A stretch of 64,000 nt of DNA from Asanoa hainanensis (lineage in GTDB: Bacteria; Actinomycetota; Actinomycetes; Mycobacteriales; Micromonosporaceae): positions 62,001 through 126,000 of the forward strand of contig NZ_FZPH01000009.1 in NCBI RefSeq assembly GCF_900188485.1, written 5' to 3'. The first letter of the stretch is position 1. Every line of letters begins with the position of its first letter. The position numbers were made by a program, and so were the translations under genes. A model generated the notes under the pieces. It saw only the letters and a program-made list of their open reading frames with translations. It ran no database searches and was not told the DNA's origin. Shown one piece after another: positions 42,086 through 50,934 of this stretch.

Positions 42086-44688
42086 CACCCGACCTGATCC
42101 TGACTCCGGACCAACGCGTCCGCGTGTTCGTCAGCTCGACGCTGACGGAGCTGGCGGCCGAGCGGCAGGCGGTCAGAGACGCCGTGGTCGGGCTCCACCT
42201 GCAGCCGGTCATGTTCGAGTCCGGCGCCCGTCCCCACGCACCCCACGACGTCTACCGGTCGTACCTCGCCCAGAGCCAGGTCTTCGTCGGCGTCTACGAC
42301 GAGAGCTACGGCTGGATCGGGCCCGGCTCGACGGTCTCCGGGCTCGCCGAGGAGTACGGCCTGGCGGGCGACCTGCCCCGGCTGGTCTACGTCAAGGAAC
42401 CGGCACCGGAGCGCGACCCGCGCCTGGCGGACCTGCTGGCGCGGATGGACCGGGACGAAGTCTCCTACCGCTCGTTCCGCTCGCCGGACGAGCTGCGCGG
42501 TCTCGTCGAACGGGATCTCGCCGCCCTGCTCTCCCAGCACTTCGACCAGGACCGCACGACGCCCCAGAGCGCGGACACCGGCGCGGGCAGCGGCATTCCG
42601 GTGGCCCGCACGCCGTTGGTGGGCCGCGAGCACGAGCTCGACGTGCTGTCCGCCCTGGTGGTCGACGACCGGGTGCCATTGCTGACCCTGGCCGGCCCGG
42701 GCGGCGTCGGCAAGACGAGGTTGGCCGGCGCCCTGGCCGAACGCGTCGCGGCGGGCTTCCCCGACGGCGTCCGCTACGTCGACCTGTCCGCGGTCACCGG
42801 CGGCCACGCGGCCGGTGAGGCGTTCGCCCGGGCCCTGCGGCTGCGTACGTCCGGCGGGGTGGCCGCGTTCGCGGACGTCGTCTCCTTCCTGCGCTCCAAG
42901 CGGCTCTTGCTGGTCGTCGACAACTTCGAGCAGGTCGTCGACCTGGCACCGCACTTCGCGACGCTGTTGCGCGCGGCACCCGGTGTGTCCGTGGTCGTGA
43001 CCAGCCGGGTCCCGCTGCGGCTGAGCGTCGAGCGGGTGTTCCGGGTGCCGCCGCTGCGCTCCGCGCCGGACTCCGCGCGCTACGGGCTGGCCACGATCAC
43101 CCAGCGGTTCAGCGCCGTCCGGCTCTTTGTCGACCGGGCCCGGGCGGCCGACCGGCGATTCGTGCTGACCGAGGACAACGCCGCCGCGGTGCTGGAGATC
43201 ACCCGTCGGCTCGGCGGCATCCCGCTGGCCATCGAGCTGGCCGCCGCGCGGGTTCCGCTGCTGCCGCCCGCGACCATCGCCTCTCTCCTCGACGACCAGC
43301 TCAGCCTGTTGACCAGCGGCCGGCGCGACCTGCCGGAGCGGCAACGGACGGTGCGGGACACGCTGGCCTGGAGCTACCGGCTGCTGCCCGCCGAGGCGCA
43401 GCGGCTGCTGGCCCGGACCGGGGTGTTCGCCGGCGGGTTCGACCTCGCCGCGATCGAGGCGGTGTGCGTCTGCGACGACGGACCGCTGGACACCTACGGC
43501 TGCCTGGAGTCCCTTGTGGATGCCGCGCTGGTCGAGCCGGACGGCGACGACCGCTTCCGGCTGGCCGAGAGCGTGCGCGACTTCGCCCTGGAGCGGCTCG
43601 CCGACACCGGCGAGTCGGAGGTGACGCACGAGCGCCACGCGGCGTACTTCCGCGACCTGGCCCTGCGCGCCGAGCCTCATCTCAACACCGCCGGCTCGCC
43701 CCAGTGGCTGAGCCGGATCGAGCGCGACCACCGCAACCTCGACGCCACGCTGGACCGGCTCCTCGACACCGGCCGGATCGTCGAGGCGGTCGAGGTCTGC
43801 TGGGCCATCTGGCTGTTCTGGTGGCGACGCGGCCACATCGACGAAGGCGTGCGCTACGTGCGGCGCGTGCTGGCGGACCCGGAGCTGCTGCCGCCGGCCA
43901 CCCGGGGTCGGGCGCTGGTCATCTCGGCCGCGATGGCCTACGTCTCCGGCCAGGACGCGGAGGCCCGCACCACCTTCGAACAGGCGGCGGAGCTGGCCCG
44001 GGCGGCGGGCGACGCCGTCGCCGAGGCCCACGCGCTCGGCCCGCTCGGCATCTACGCGGCCCGCGCCGGCGACATCGAGCGGGCCCGGGCCCTGCTCGGC
44101 CAGGCGTACGAGCTCGCGGTGCGCGGCGGCCGGCTCTGGCTGGTCACCCTGTTCCACTGCCGGCTCGGCATGATCGCCTTCTGGTCGGGTGACCCCGTGC
44201 GCGCCGAGGAGCACCTCGACGAGGCCAAACGGGTCGCCGTGGAGATCGACGACGAGCTCGGCCTGGTGGTCGCACACTATTCGGCCGCTGCGGTGCGGGT
44301 CTCGAGCGGCGACCTGGCCGGTGCCCACGACAGCCTCGTGTCGGGCCTGCGGTCGGCGTCCACCAGCGGCGACCTGGCCTGCGCCGGGTGGATCCTCGCC
44401 GCGCTGTCGGACGTGGCCGCGGCCCGCGGCCGGTTGGTCCGGTCCGTGCGGCTGGCGGCCGCGGCAGCCACGTTCCGCACCCCGTCGGGCAAGCTGTGGA
44501 TGCGGGCGTACGTGCCGCCGTGGCCGACCGCCGGCCCCGACCACGCCGAGCTCCGGGTGCGGCTGGGAGACGAGCGCTACGAGCGGAGCCGGCGTGAGGG
44601 CGAACGGCTCGGCCTCCCGGGCGCGGTCGAGGAGGCGGCCCGGGACGACGAGGCGGGCGCCCCCGAAGGGACGCCCGCCCAGAGCTAG
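42082..44688 (+). CDS. DUF4062-NB-ARC-TPR STAND ATPase (copy 3)
   Basis: An 868-residue protein very similar to copy 2 over its full length: LILTPDQRVRVFVSSTLTEL, RSYLAQSQVFVGVYDESYGWIG, VYVKEPAPERDPRL, GPGGVGKTR, LLVVDNFEQ, TSRVPLRL, GIPLAIELAAARVPLLPP and WMRAYVPPWP recur in order. The two genes are a recent tandem duplication fused into one transcription unit by a 4-nt overlap, which suggests they act together, perhaps as hetero-oligomers. Role inferred only from context. A terminator hairpin is embedded in its last codons. Confidence 0.88.
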   Translation: MTPDLILTPDQRVRVFVSSTLTELAAERQAVRDAVVGLHLQPVMFESGARPHAPHDVYRSYLAQSQVFVGVYDESYGWIGPGSTVSGLAEEYGLAGDLPRLVYVKEPAPERDPRLADLLARMDRDEVSYRSFRSPDELRGLVERDLAALLSQHFDQDRTTPQSADTGAGSGIPVARTPLVGREHELDVLSALVVDDRVPLLTLAGPGGVGKTRLAGALAERVAAGFPDGVRYVDLSAVTGGHAAGEAFARALRLRTSGGVAAFADVVSFLRSKRLLLVVDNFEQVVDLAPHFATLLRAAPGVSVVVTSRVPLRLSVERVFRVPPLRSAPDSARYGLATITQRFSAVRLFVDRARAADRRFVLTEDNAAAVLEITRRLGGIPLAIELAAARVPLLPPATIASLLDDQLSLLTSGRRDLPERQRTVRDTLAWSYRLLPAEAQRLLARTGVFAGGFDLAAIEAVCVCDDGPLDTYGCLESLVDAALVEPDGDDRFRLAESVRDFALERLADTGESEVTHERHAAYFRDLALRAEPHLNTAGSPQWLSRIERDHRNLDATLDRLLDTGRIVEAVEVCWAIWLFWWRRGHIDEGVRYVRRVLADPELLPPATRGRALVISAAMAYVSGQDAEARTTFEQAAELARAAGDAVAEAHALGPLGIYAARAGDIERARALLGQAYELAVRGGRLWLVTLFHCRLGMIAFWSGDPVRAEEHLDEAKRVAVEIDDELGLVVAHYSAAAVRVSSGDLAGAHDSLVSGLRSASTSGDLACAGWILAALSDVAAARGRLVRSVRLAAAAATFRTPSGKLWMRAYVPPWPTAGPDHAELRVRLGDERYERSRREGERLGLPGAVEEAARDDEAGAPEGTPAQS
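44652..44679. terminator. Bidirectional terminator inside the 3' end of STAND copy 3
   Basis: GGCGGGCG (44652-44659) pairs with CGCCCGCC (44672-44679), 9 bp before the STAND stop and 12 bp from the stop of the convergent cyclase gene at 44692. It serves two converging PKS-locus transcripts in a 3-nt intergenic space. Confidence 0.6.
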
Positions 44689-44691
44689 ACC

Positions 44692-45012
44692 TCAGCCGCG
44701 CCAGTGGTAGAACTCGCGGGCCACCGCGTCCTGCGGCGACTTCCACGTCTGCGGGTCGTACGGCTTGATGTAGGCCCGCAGGTCGTCGCTGATCTGCTTG
44801 AACCCGGCCAGGCCGGGGCCCTTGCGCAGCGCCTCGGTCGGGTCGTCGGAGAACTCGATCACGTGCAGGTACAGGTCGTTGAGCGAGTACAGCGAGCGGG
44901 TCCTCACCCCCAGGTCGTGCGGGAGCGAGGTGGCGTCCGACGCCGCGAAGATCTGGGCCACCGACTGCTGGGCGTCGGGCTGGATCTTGGCGACGATCAC
45001 GGTGCGGTTCAT
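44692..45012 (-). CDS. TcmI-family polyketide cyclase (single domain)
   Basis: A 106-residue cyclase of normal family size: NRTVIVAKIQPDAQQSVAQIF, LYLHVIEF, FKQISDDLRAYIKPYDPQTWKSPQDAVAREFYHW. The C-terminal PYDPxTW..PxDxxAxxFYxW is shared with both halves of the tandem protein at 38755. It is last in the ten-gene minus operon and coupled to the flavoenzyme gene (ATGA). It probably closes a late ring of the polyketide. Confidence 0.92.
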   Translation of the reverse strand: MNRTVIVAKIQPDAQQSVAQIFAASDATSLPHDLGVRTRSLYSLNDLYLHVIEFSDDPTEALRKGPGLAGFKQISDDLRAYIKPYDPQTWKSPQDAVAREFYHWRG

Positions 45013-47351
45013 GCGTCCCCTCCCAGGGCGAAAATGCCAGCTAGGTGTGCGTCCAGGGCCTCGGCCGCGACCGGCGAGGTGCGGAACCCGACGTGGCCGT
45101 CGGGGCGGATCAGGTAGGCGCCCGTGCCGCGCAGGCCGTACGCGGCGCGGAAGGTGCCCGCGGCGTCCCGCAGCACCGGCACGTCGAGACCCTCCGGCAC
45201 CGCCGCGTCCGGGCTGGCCAGGACATAGATGCTGACGAAGCCGCGGACCTTCTCGGCCAGCTTCTCGAAGCCGGCGTATTCCTCGTGCGGAGTCGAGCCG
45301 TCCGCGTGCACCAGCAGCGTGTGCCCGGTGCCGCGGGTCAGCTCGAACAGCCGCGTGGGGTGACCGACCCCGAAGCGCCGCAGGTCGTGCGCGTCGGGCG
45401 CCCGGTCGCCGGGCTGCGGCCCGCCGTCGAAGGAGTCACCGTGCGCGCCGACCAGCGGGCTGCCGGCATAGCTCAGCGTCATCTGCATCTCGAGCAGGAA
45501 CTGCTCCCGCTCGTCGTCCATGTCCATCTCGTCGGTGAACGCGATCTTCACCGCCCGGTCGACGATCGCCTTGCCGGCCGGGCGCCGCTCGGCCTCGTAG
45601 CTGTCCAGCAGCGCGGGCGCGGCGTCGCCGCCGCACGCCAGGGCCAGCTTCCACCCGAGGTTCCAGGCGTCCTGGATGCCGGTGTTCATGCCCTGTCCGC
45701 CGGCCGGCGGGTGCAGGTGCGCGGCGTCACCGACGACGAACACGCGCCCGTCGCGGTAGCGGTCCACGATGCCGTGCTTGATCCGGAAGATCGACGACCA
45801 GCGCAGGTTGCTCGCGGTCGTGGGCTCCGGGGCGAGCTCGTCCAGGACGACCTGGATGTCCGCCAGCGACGGCGGGTCGTACTCGGCCGAGAAGCCCGGC
45901 GGGATGGGGTTCGCGCCGATCTCGGCCTGCAACCGCGGCGGTGCGAGCGTGGCCACCCGGTAGCGGTTGCGGCCCTTGAGCGGCACGCAGACCAGCATGC
46001 CTTTCATCTCGTCGTCCTCGACGTGGATGAAGCGCAGCAGGTGGCCCTCCGGCATCGACCAGTCCAGGTCGACGTCGCCCAGCATGAACAGCTGGGGGAA
46101 CATGCCCATGCCGCCCTCGAAGGTCAGGCCGAGCTTCTGCCGCACGGTGCTGTGCGCGCCGTCGGCGCCGACCAGGTACTGCGCCCGCACGGTCTCCGCG
46201 CGACCGTCGGCGCCGACCAGGTAGGCGGTCACCCCTTCGGCGTCCTGGGTGAACTCCTTGAGCTCGGTGCCCCGCTCGACCCGCACGCCGTGCCCGGCCA
46301 GGCACTTGGTGAGGAGGTTCTCGGTCTCGTACTGCGGCAGGCCGACGTGCGCGTACGGCAGGTCGGGCAGGTCCCAGTCGACCTGGTGCGTCTGCCGGCC
46401 GTTGACGAACACGGTCTGGCCGTGCAGCCAGATGCCCGCGTCCATCGCCTCCCGGACGATGCCGAGGTGCTCCCAGATCTCCATCGTCCGGCACTGCACG
46501 CCGATCGCCTTGTCGGCGGTGCCGGCCGCGTCGGGCCGCTTCTCGACGAGCCGGCACGGGATGCCGCGCCGGGCCAGCTCGATCGCCGCGGTCAGGCCGG
46601 CCGGGCCGGCACCCACGACGATCACGTCGGTGGCGCTGTCCACCGCAGGCCGCTCCTTTGTGGAGGCTGCCACGGGCTCGACCCGGGCGACCGGCTGCGG
46701 CGCCGCGGCGGGCCGGACCGCCGCGCCCGGCTGCGGGCTCTCCTCGGGCCGCGCCACGATGTGGTACGTGGCCCGCTCGAAGTTCTCGCAGATGTACTGG
46801 ATCAGCGGAGCGGTCTGCTCCAGGTGGGACTGGTCGTCGGTCCAGGCCTCGAAGGACGCCTCGTCCCGCCATTCGGCGAAGATGTGGTACGTCCCGGTGC
46901 CGGGCTCGCGCAGCAGCTCCTCGCGGACGTGCCCGGGCGTGCCGCGCATCCGCTCGGCGACCTTGCGATAGGCCTTCTCGTACGCGGCCTCCTCGCCCTC
47001 CGGCACGGTGACGGTGACCCGCACCCGGATCCCGGGACCCCGGCCGACCACGGTGGACAGCACCTCGTACGTGTTCTTCTCGCCCGACTCACGCAGGTCC
47101 CGCAGCGCGGCGGTGAGCTGCTCGCGGGCGGCGCTGGGCCCGAACGCGTCGAGCGCCTCCTGGTCGCGCCAGTCGCTCACGATCAGGAACGTCTGGGGAT
47201 CGTCGGCGTCCCGGATCAGCTCCTGGCGCAGACTGCCCGGCGTCCGGCTGATCTCGTCGGCGGCGAGCCGCCAGGCGGCCTCGAAGGCCTCGACGCAGCC
47301 CTCCCGCGCCCGCATCCGCAGGATCGTCCGAACTGAACCCTCATCCGGCAT
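45009..47351 (-). CDS. ABM-ABM-FAD monooxygenase fusion (polyketide oxygenase)
   Basis: A 780-residue multidomain enzyme. Two antibiotic-biosynthesis-monooxygenase (ABM) domains span ~7-98 (VRTILRMRAREGCVEAFEAAW) and ~108-199 (RVRVTVTVPEGEEAAYEKAY). A Pro/Ala-rich linker leads to an aromatic FAD hydroxylase: GAGPAG (247-252), the DG motif region VGADGAHSTVR and FAD ribityl motif GDAAHLHPPAGGQGMNTGIQDAWNLGWKL. The last ~130 residues form the thioredoxin-like end typical of PheA/TfdB-type hydroxylases. ABM domains are cofactor-free anthrone-type oxygenases, so this protein may carry out successive oxidations on a bound polyketide. Its start overlaps KS-beta by 11 nt. Confidence 0.9.
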   Translation of the reverse strand: MPDEGSVRTILRMRAREGCVEAFEAAWRLAADEISRTPGSLRQELIRDADDPQTFLIVSDWRDQEALDAFGPSAAREQLTAALRDLRESGEKNTYEVLSTVVGRGPGIRVRVTVTVPEGEEAAYEKAYRKVAERMRGTPGHVREELLREPGTGTYHIFAEWRDEASFEAWTDDQSHLEQTAPLIQYICENFERATYHIVARPEESPQPGAAVRPAAAPQPVARVEPVAASTKERPAVDSATDVIVVGAGPAGLTAAIELARRGIPCRLVEKRPDAAGTADKAIGVQCRTMEIWEHLGIVREAMDAGIWLHGQTVFVNGRQTHQVDWDLPDLPYAHVGLPQYETENLLTKCLAGHGVRVERGTELKEFTQDAEGVTAYLVGADGRAETVRAQYLVGADGAHSTVRQKLGLTFEGGMGMFPQLFMLGDVDLDWSMPEGHLLRFIHVEDDEMKGMLVCVPLKGRNRYRVATLAPPRLQAEIGANPIPPGFSAEYDPPSLADIQVVLDELAPEPTTASNLRWSSIFRIKHGIVDRYRDGRVFVVGDAAHLHPPAGGQGMNTGIQDAWNLGWKLALACGGDAAPALLDSYEAERRPAGKAIVDRAVKIAFTDEMDMDDEREQFLLEMQMTLSYAGSPLVGAHGDSFDGGPQPGDRAPDAHDLRRFGVGHPTRLFELTRGTGHTLLVHADGSTPHEEYAGFEKLAEKVRGFVSIYVLASPDAAVPEGLDVPVLRDAAGTFRAAYGLRGTGAYLIRPDGHVGFRTSPVAAEALDAHLAGIFALGGDA

Positions 47352-48540
47352 CGCGCAGCCCTTCCTCCCGATAGCGCTTGAGCACGATGGAGCTGTTGAA
47401 CCCGCCGAAACCGCGGGCGTTGACGAGCACCACGTCGGCGGCGAGCTGGCGCGGCTCGCGCACCAGGTCCAGGTCGTGACCCGGGCGGGCGAGGTTGCCC
47501 ACCGCCGGCACGATCCCGTCGCGCAGCGCCAGCAACGCGGTCGCCACGGTGAGCGCGCCGCCGCCGGAGCAGAGCCGCCCGACGTAGCCCTGCGGCGCGG
47601 TGACCGGCACCGGCCGGCCGAACACCTCGCGGATCGCCTGCGCCTCCAGGGCGTCCAGCGCCGGCGTGGCGGCACCGTCGGCGACCACGAACCCGACGTC
47701 GTCCGGCGTGACGTCGGCGTCGGCGAGCGCCTTGCGCATCGCCCGCACGAGCTGCGCGCAGTCCGGCGCGGGGCGCTCCGGGTGGTACGCGTCGTGGGTC
47801 GCGGCGTATCCCGCGATCTCGCCGTAGATCTGTTGCGCGCCGCGCTCCGCGGCCGCCGCGGCGTCCTCGACGATCAGCACCGCGCCGCCCTCGCCGGGCA
47901 CGTGGCCGTCCGCGTCGGCGTCGAACGGCCGGTAGCCGGTCGTCGACAGCCGCTCGCTGGTGCTCTGGCAGACCAGCGCGTACGGGGACAGTGGCGCCTC
48001 GGTGCCGCCGGCGATGACGGCCGGGGTGCCGCGCCGGATCACCCGGCGGGCGGCGCCGAGGCTGTCCAGCCCGCCCGCACCCTCGGACACCAGCACCTGG
48101 TTGGGGCCCTTGGTGCCGTGCAGGATCGAGGTCTGCCCGACGCTGGCGGCGTAGAACCAGGCGATCGACTGGTACGCGGTGACGGCCCGGCGCCCCTTGC
48201 TCCACAGCGCCTGGATCTCCCGCTGGCCGAACTCGTTGCCGCCGGAGCCGCTGGCCAGCACGACCGAGGTGGCGTACGGGTCGTGCGCCGCCGGGTCGTA
48301 CTTGGCGTCGTCGAGCGCCTGCCGGGTCGCCGCCAGCGACATCCAGGTCCACCGGTCGGTCTGGATGATCAGCCGTGGGTCGACGGAGCCCTCGGCGGCG
48401 AAGCCCGGCACCTGCCCGACCAGCCGGCCGTCGAGCTCGCTCACGTGCCGCTCACCGGCCAATGTGGAGCGCCAGTGGTCCTCCGTGGTCAGACCGCTCG
48501 GCGCCACGACGCCGATCCCGGTCACGACGGCCCGCTTCAT
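47341..48540 (-). CDS. Type II PKS ketosynthase beta (chain length factor)
   Basis: A 399-residue KS-like protein that partners KS-alpha and sets chain length. It lacks the catalytic Cys: the site reads VSEGAGGLDSLG, with Gly154 where most chain length factors have Gln (AEQAGGLD). The His regions are also degenerate (VVADGAATPA; GYVGRLCSGG). The ATG at 48540 shares a base with the KS-alpha stop (TGATG), the coupling usual for this pair; a GTG 9 nt upstream is possible. N-terminal VVTGIGVVAPSGL and C-terminal NARGFGGFNSSIVL are conserved. Confidence 0.93.
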   Translation of the reverse strand: MKRAVVTGIGVVAPSGLTTEDHWRSTLAGERHVSELDGRLVGQVPGFAAEGSVDPRLIIQTDRWTWMSLAATRQALDDAKYDPAAHDPYATSVVLASGSGGNEFGQREIQALWSKGRRAVTAYQSIAWFYAASVGQTSILHGTKGPNQVLVSEGAGGLDSLGAARRVIRRGTPAVIAGGTEAPLSPYALVCQSTSERLSTTGYRPFDADADGHVPGEGGAVLIVEDAAAAAERGAQQIYGEIAGYAATHDAYHPERPAPDCAQLVRAMRKALADADVTPDDVGFVVADGAATPALDALEAQAIREVFGRPVPVTAPQGYVGRLCSGGGALTVATALLALRDGIVPAVGNLARPGHDLDLVREPRQLAADVVLVNARGFGGFNSSIVLKRYREEGLRDAG

Positions 48541-49799
48541 CACGACCACCTCCGCAACACGGCGGCGGACTGGAAGCCGCCGAACCCGCTACCCACGGAC
48601 AGCGCGACGTCGACGCGCTGCTCGCGCGCGTTCTTCGGCACGTAGTCCAGGTCGCACTCGGGATCCTTGTTCTCCAGGTTCGCGGTCGGCGGGACCACGC
48701 CGTAGCGGATCGCCAGCACGCACGCGGCGAGCTCGATCGCGCCGATCGCGCCCAGCGAGTGGCCGACCATCGACTTGATCGAGCTGACCGGCACGTCGTA
48801 CGCGTGCTGCCCGAGGCTGCGCTTGAACGCGGCGGTCTCGTGCCGGTCGTTCTGCTTGGTGCCCGAGCCGTGCGCGTTGACGTAGGAGACCGCGGTCGGG
48901 TCCAGGCGCGCCTGACCCAGCGCGTCGGTGATCGCCTCCGCCATCTCCAGCCCGTCGGGCCGCAGCCCGGTCATGTGGAACGCGTTGCTGCGGTTGGCGA
49001 AGCCGGCCACCTCGCAGAAGATCTCCGCACCGCGGCGGCGCGCGTGCTCGAGCTCCTCGAGGATCAGCACGGCCGCGCCCTCACCCATCACGAAGCCGTC
49101 CCGGGTCGCGTCGAACGGCCGGGAGGCGTGCTCCGGGTCGTCGTTGCGCGCCGAGGTGGCCCGGATCGCGTCGAAGCACGCCATCGAGATGGGCGAGATC
49201 GGCGCGTCGGCCGCACCGGCGATGACCACGTCGGCCTCGCCATCCTCGATGAGCTGGTGGCCGTGGCCGATCGCGTCCAGGCCCGAGGTGCAGCCGGTCG
49301 AGATCACCGCGGCCGGCCCGTGCGCCCCGAACCGGCAGGCCACCTCGGTCGCCGCGCTGCTCGGCACCAACGCCTGGTAGAGGAACCGGCTGCCGTAGCG
49401 CTCGTCGACGTGCCAGTTCCGGCCGTGGTCGCTGACGTTGACGTACTCGTCCTCGAGCCGGGTCGTGGCACCCACCGCGCTGCCGATGCTCACCGCGACG
49501 TTGTCCCGGTCGGTGGCGCCGAGGTCCAGGCCGCTCTCTTTGAGGGCCTCGTCGGCGGCGACCAGGGTGAACTGGGCGAACCGGTCGTTGCGGTGGATCT
49601 CCTGCGGCGTCAGCCCGGCCGCGCGCGGGTCGAAGTCGCACTCGGCCGCGATCTGCGAGCGGAAGTCGGCCGGGTCGAAGAACGAGATCCGCCGTGTCGC
49701 CGTGCGCCCGGCGGTCAGCAGGTCCCAGAACGCGGCGCGGGTGACCCCGCCGGGTGCGACCACCCCGACGCCGGTCACCACGGTGCGCCTCCCGGTCAC
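48540..49799 (-). CDS. Type II PKS ketosynthase alpha
   Basis: A 419-residue beta-ketoacyl synthase that condenses malonyl units on ACP. Active-site Cys170 lies in [16 protein letters not shown], followed by His in [14 protein letters not shown] and [20 protein letters not shown] is the C-terminal glycine loop. The TGCTSGLD form is typical of aromatic-PKS KS-alpha rather than FabF. GTG 49799 overlaps the aromatase-cupin stop (GTGA). It defines the locus as a type II PKS. Confidence 0.96.
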   Translation of the reverse strand: MTGRRTVVTGVGVVAPGGVTRAAFWDLLTAGRTATRRISFFDPADFRSQIAAECDFDPRAAGLTPQEIHRNDRFAQFTLVAADEALKESGLDLGATDRDNVAVSIGSAVGATTRLEDEYVNVSDHGRNWHVDERYGSRFLYQALVPSSAATEVACRFGAHGPAAVISTGCTSGLDAIGHGHQLIEDGEADVVIAGAADAPISPISMACFDAIRATSARNDDPEHASRPFDATRDGFVMGEGAAVLILEELEHARRRGAEIFCEVAGFANRSNAFHMTGLRPDGLEMAEAITDALGQARLDPTAVSYVNAHGSGTKQNDRHETAAFKRSLGQHAYDVPVSSIKSMVGHSLGAIGAIELAACVLAIRYGVVPPTANLENKDPECDLDYVPKNAREQRVDVALSVGSGFGGFQSAAVLRRWS

Positions 49800-50680
49800 G
49801 GCGTGCTCCCGGGCAGCGCCTCCGTGTCCACGTGCCCGAGCTCCGGGCGCGGTGCCAGCGGGCCGAGCGTGAAGACCAGGAACGCCGCCGTGGGGCCGTC
49901 GTTCATCAGCCGGTGCTTGACGCCGATCGGGATGTGCACGCCCTCGTTCGCCCGCAGCGGCAGCTCCCGGCCGTCCAGGCGCACGGTGATCTCACCCTCG
50001 ACGCAGAACAGGAACTCCTCCGAGTACGGGTGCCAGTGCTCGGTGACGACCTCGGCCGGCTGCAGCCGTAGCGTGCCCATGAAGCCCGACGTCGAGCCGA
50101 CGGTGGCGGGCGACAGGATCGTGCGGATGTCGCCGCCGCGGCGCCGGTTGCTCGGCACGTCCTCGATGGACACCGTCCGGATCGCCGGCCGGGCCTTGCT
50201 CGGGCCGCCGATGCCGTGCAGGGCCATCCGCTCGACCTTGTCGCGGATGACGTCCATCTGGATCGCCGTGTTGGCGTTGATCCGGTCGGTCATCGCGGCC
50301 GTGTCGATCGGCGCGTCGGGGCGCATCCGGAAGTCCTGGATCCAGCGCATCCGGGTGGCGTTCTTGCCGTCGGCCTCGTACAACCACTCGATGTTCATGA
50401 ACTCGAACGGGCCCGGCTCGACCCGGCGGGCGACGACCCGCTTGGCGGCCTTGTCGGGCGTGCGCTCGGAGACCCAGCTCCACACCTTGCCGTTCTCGTC
50501 CGGGTGCATGGCGAGCCGGAACCGCACGGTCGCGCCGGAGCGCTCGATGATCTCCGCGGTCGCGTACTCGGTGAACAGCTCCGGCCATTTCTCGACGTCG
50601 TTGGTGGCCTCCCAGACGACGTCGAACGGCGCGTTGATCAGGATCTCGTTGTCCACATGGCCGATCGTGGGTGCGCTCAT
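49796..50680 (-). CDS. Aromatase/cyclase-cupin fusion (TcmN-like plus TcmJ-like)
   Basis: A 294-residue fusion. Residues ~5-150 are a SRPBCC/START-type first-ring cyclase-aromatase ([31 protein letters not shown]), like the N-terminal domain of TcmN and WhiE-type cyclases. Residues ~185-275 are a cupin with EHWHPYSEE and IPIGVKHRL, giving potential metal ligands His215, His217, Glu221/222 and His256, like TcmJ-type cupins. The two are usually separate genes. It probably guides first-ring (C9-C14-type) closure; that regiochemistry is inference. Coupled to ACP and KS-alpha genes. Confidence 0.9.
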   Translation of the reverse strand: MSAPTIGHVDNEILINAPFDVVWEATNDVEKWPELFTEYATAEIIERSGATVRFRLAMHPDENGKVWSWVSERTPDKAAKRVVARRVEPGPFEFMNIEWLYEADGKNATRMRWIQDFRMRPDAPIDTAAMTDRINANTAIQMDVIRDKVERMALHGIGGPSKARPAIRTVSIEDVPSNRRRGGDIRTILSPATVGSTSGFMGTLRLQPAEVVTEHWHPYSEEFLFCVEGEITVRLDGRELPLRANEGVHIPIGVKHRLMNDGPTAAFLVFTLGPLAPRPELGHVDTEALPGSTP

Positions 50681-50934
50681 GCCGCCGGCTCCTCGTCACG
50701 CGAAAGCCGCTCGTTGATGGCGGCGGTCATGTCGCCCACGCTGAACGCCAGCGGGCGGTCGTCGGGCAGCTCGAAGCCGTAGGCCTCCTGCAGTTCGGAC
50801 TGGAGCTGGAGGAACGCCAGCGAGTCCAGCCCCAGGTCGCCGAAGGTCTTGCCCGGGTCCTGCGTGCGCATGTCCGAGGGCAGCCCGACCTTGCTGACCA
50901 GCAGCTGCATCAGGTCGTCGATGGTGAACCTCAT
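50677..50934 (-). CDS. Acyl carrier protein of the type II PKS
   Basis: An 85-residue ACP. The phosphopantetheine attachment site is DLGLDSLAFLQLQSELQEAYG with Ser38. It is acidic and of standard length. ATG 50934 overlaps the biotin carboxylase stop and its own stop overlaps the aromatase start, so it is coupled on both sides. It carries the growing poly-beta-ketone chain. No dedicated phosphopantetheinyl transferase lies in the window. Confidence 0.95.
   Translation of the reverse strand: MRFTIDDLMQLLVSKVGLPSDMRTQDPGKTFGDLGLDSLAFLQLQSELQEAYGFELPDDRPLAFSVGDMTAAINERLSRDEEPAA

Noticed and set aside
48541-48549. GTG at 48549 as the KS-beta start
   Set aside because: The ATG at 48540, in TGATG coupling with the KS-alpha stop, matches the usual KS-beta N-terminus better; the GTG remains possible.
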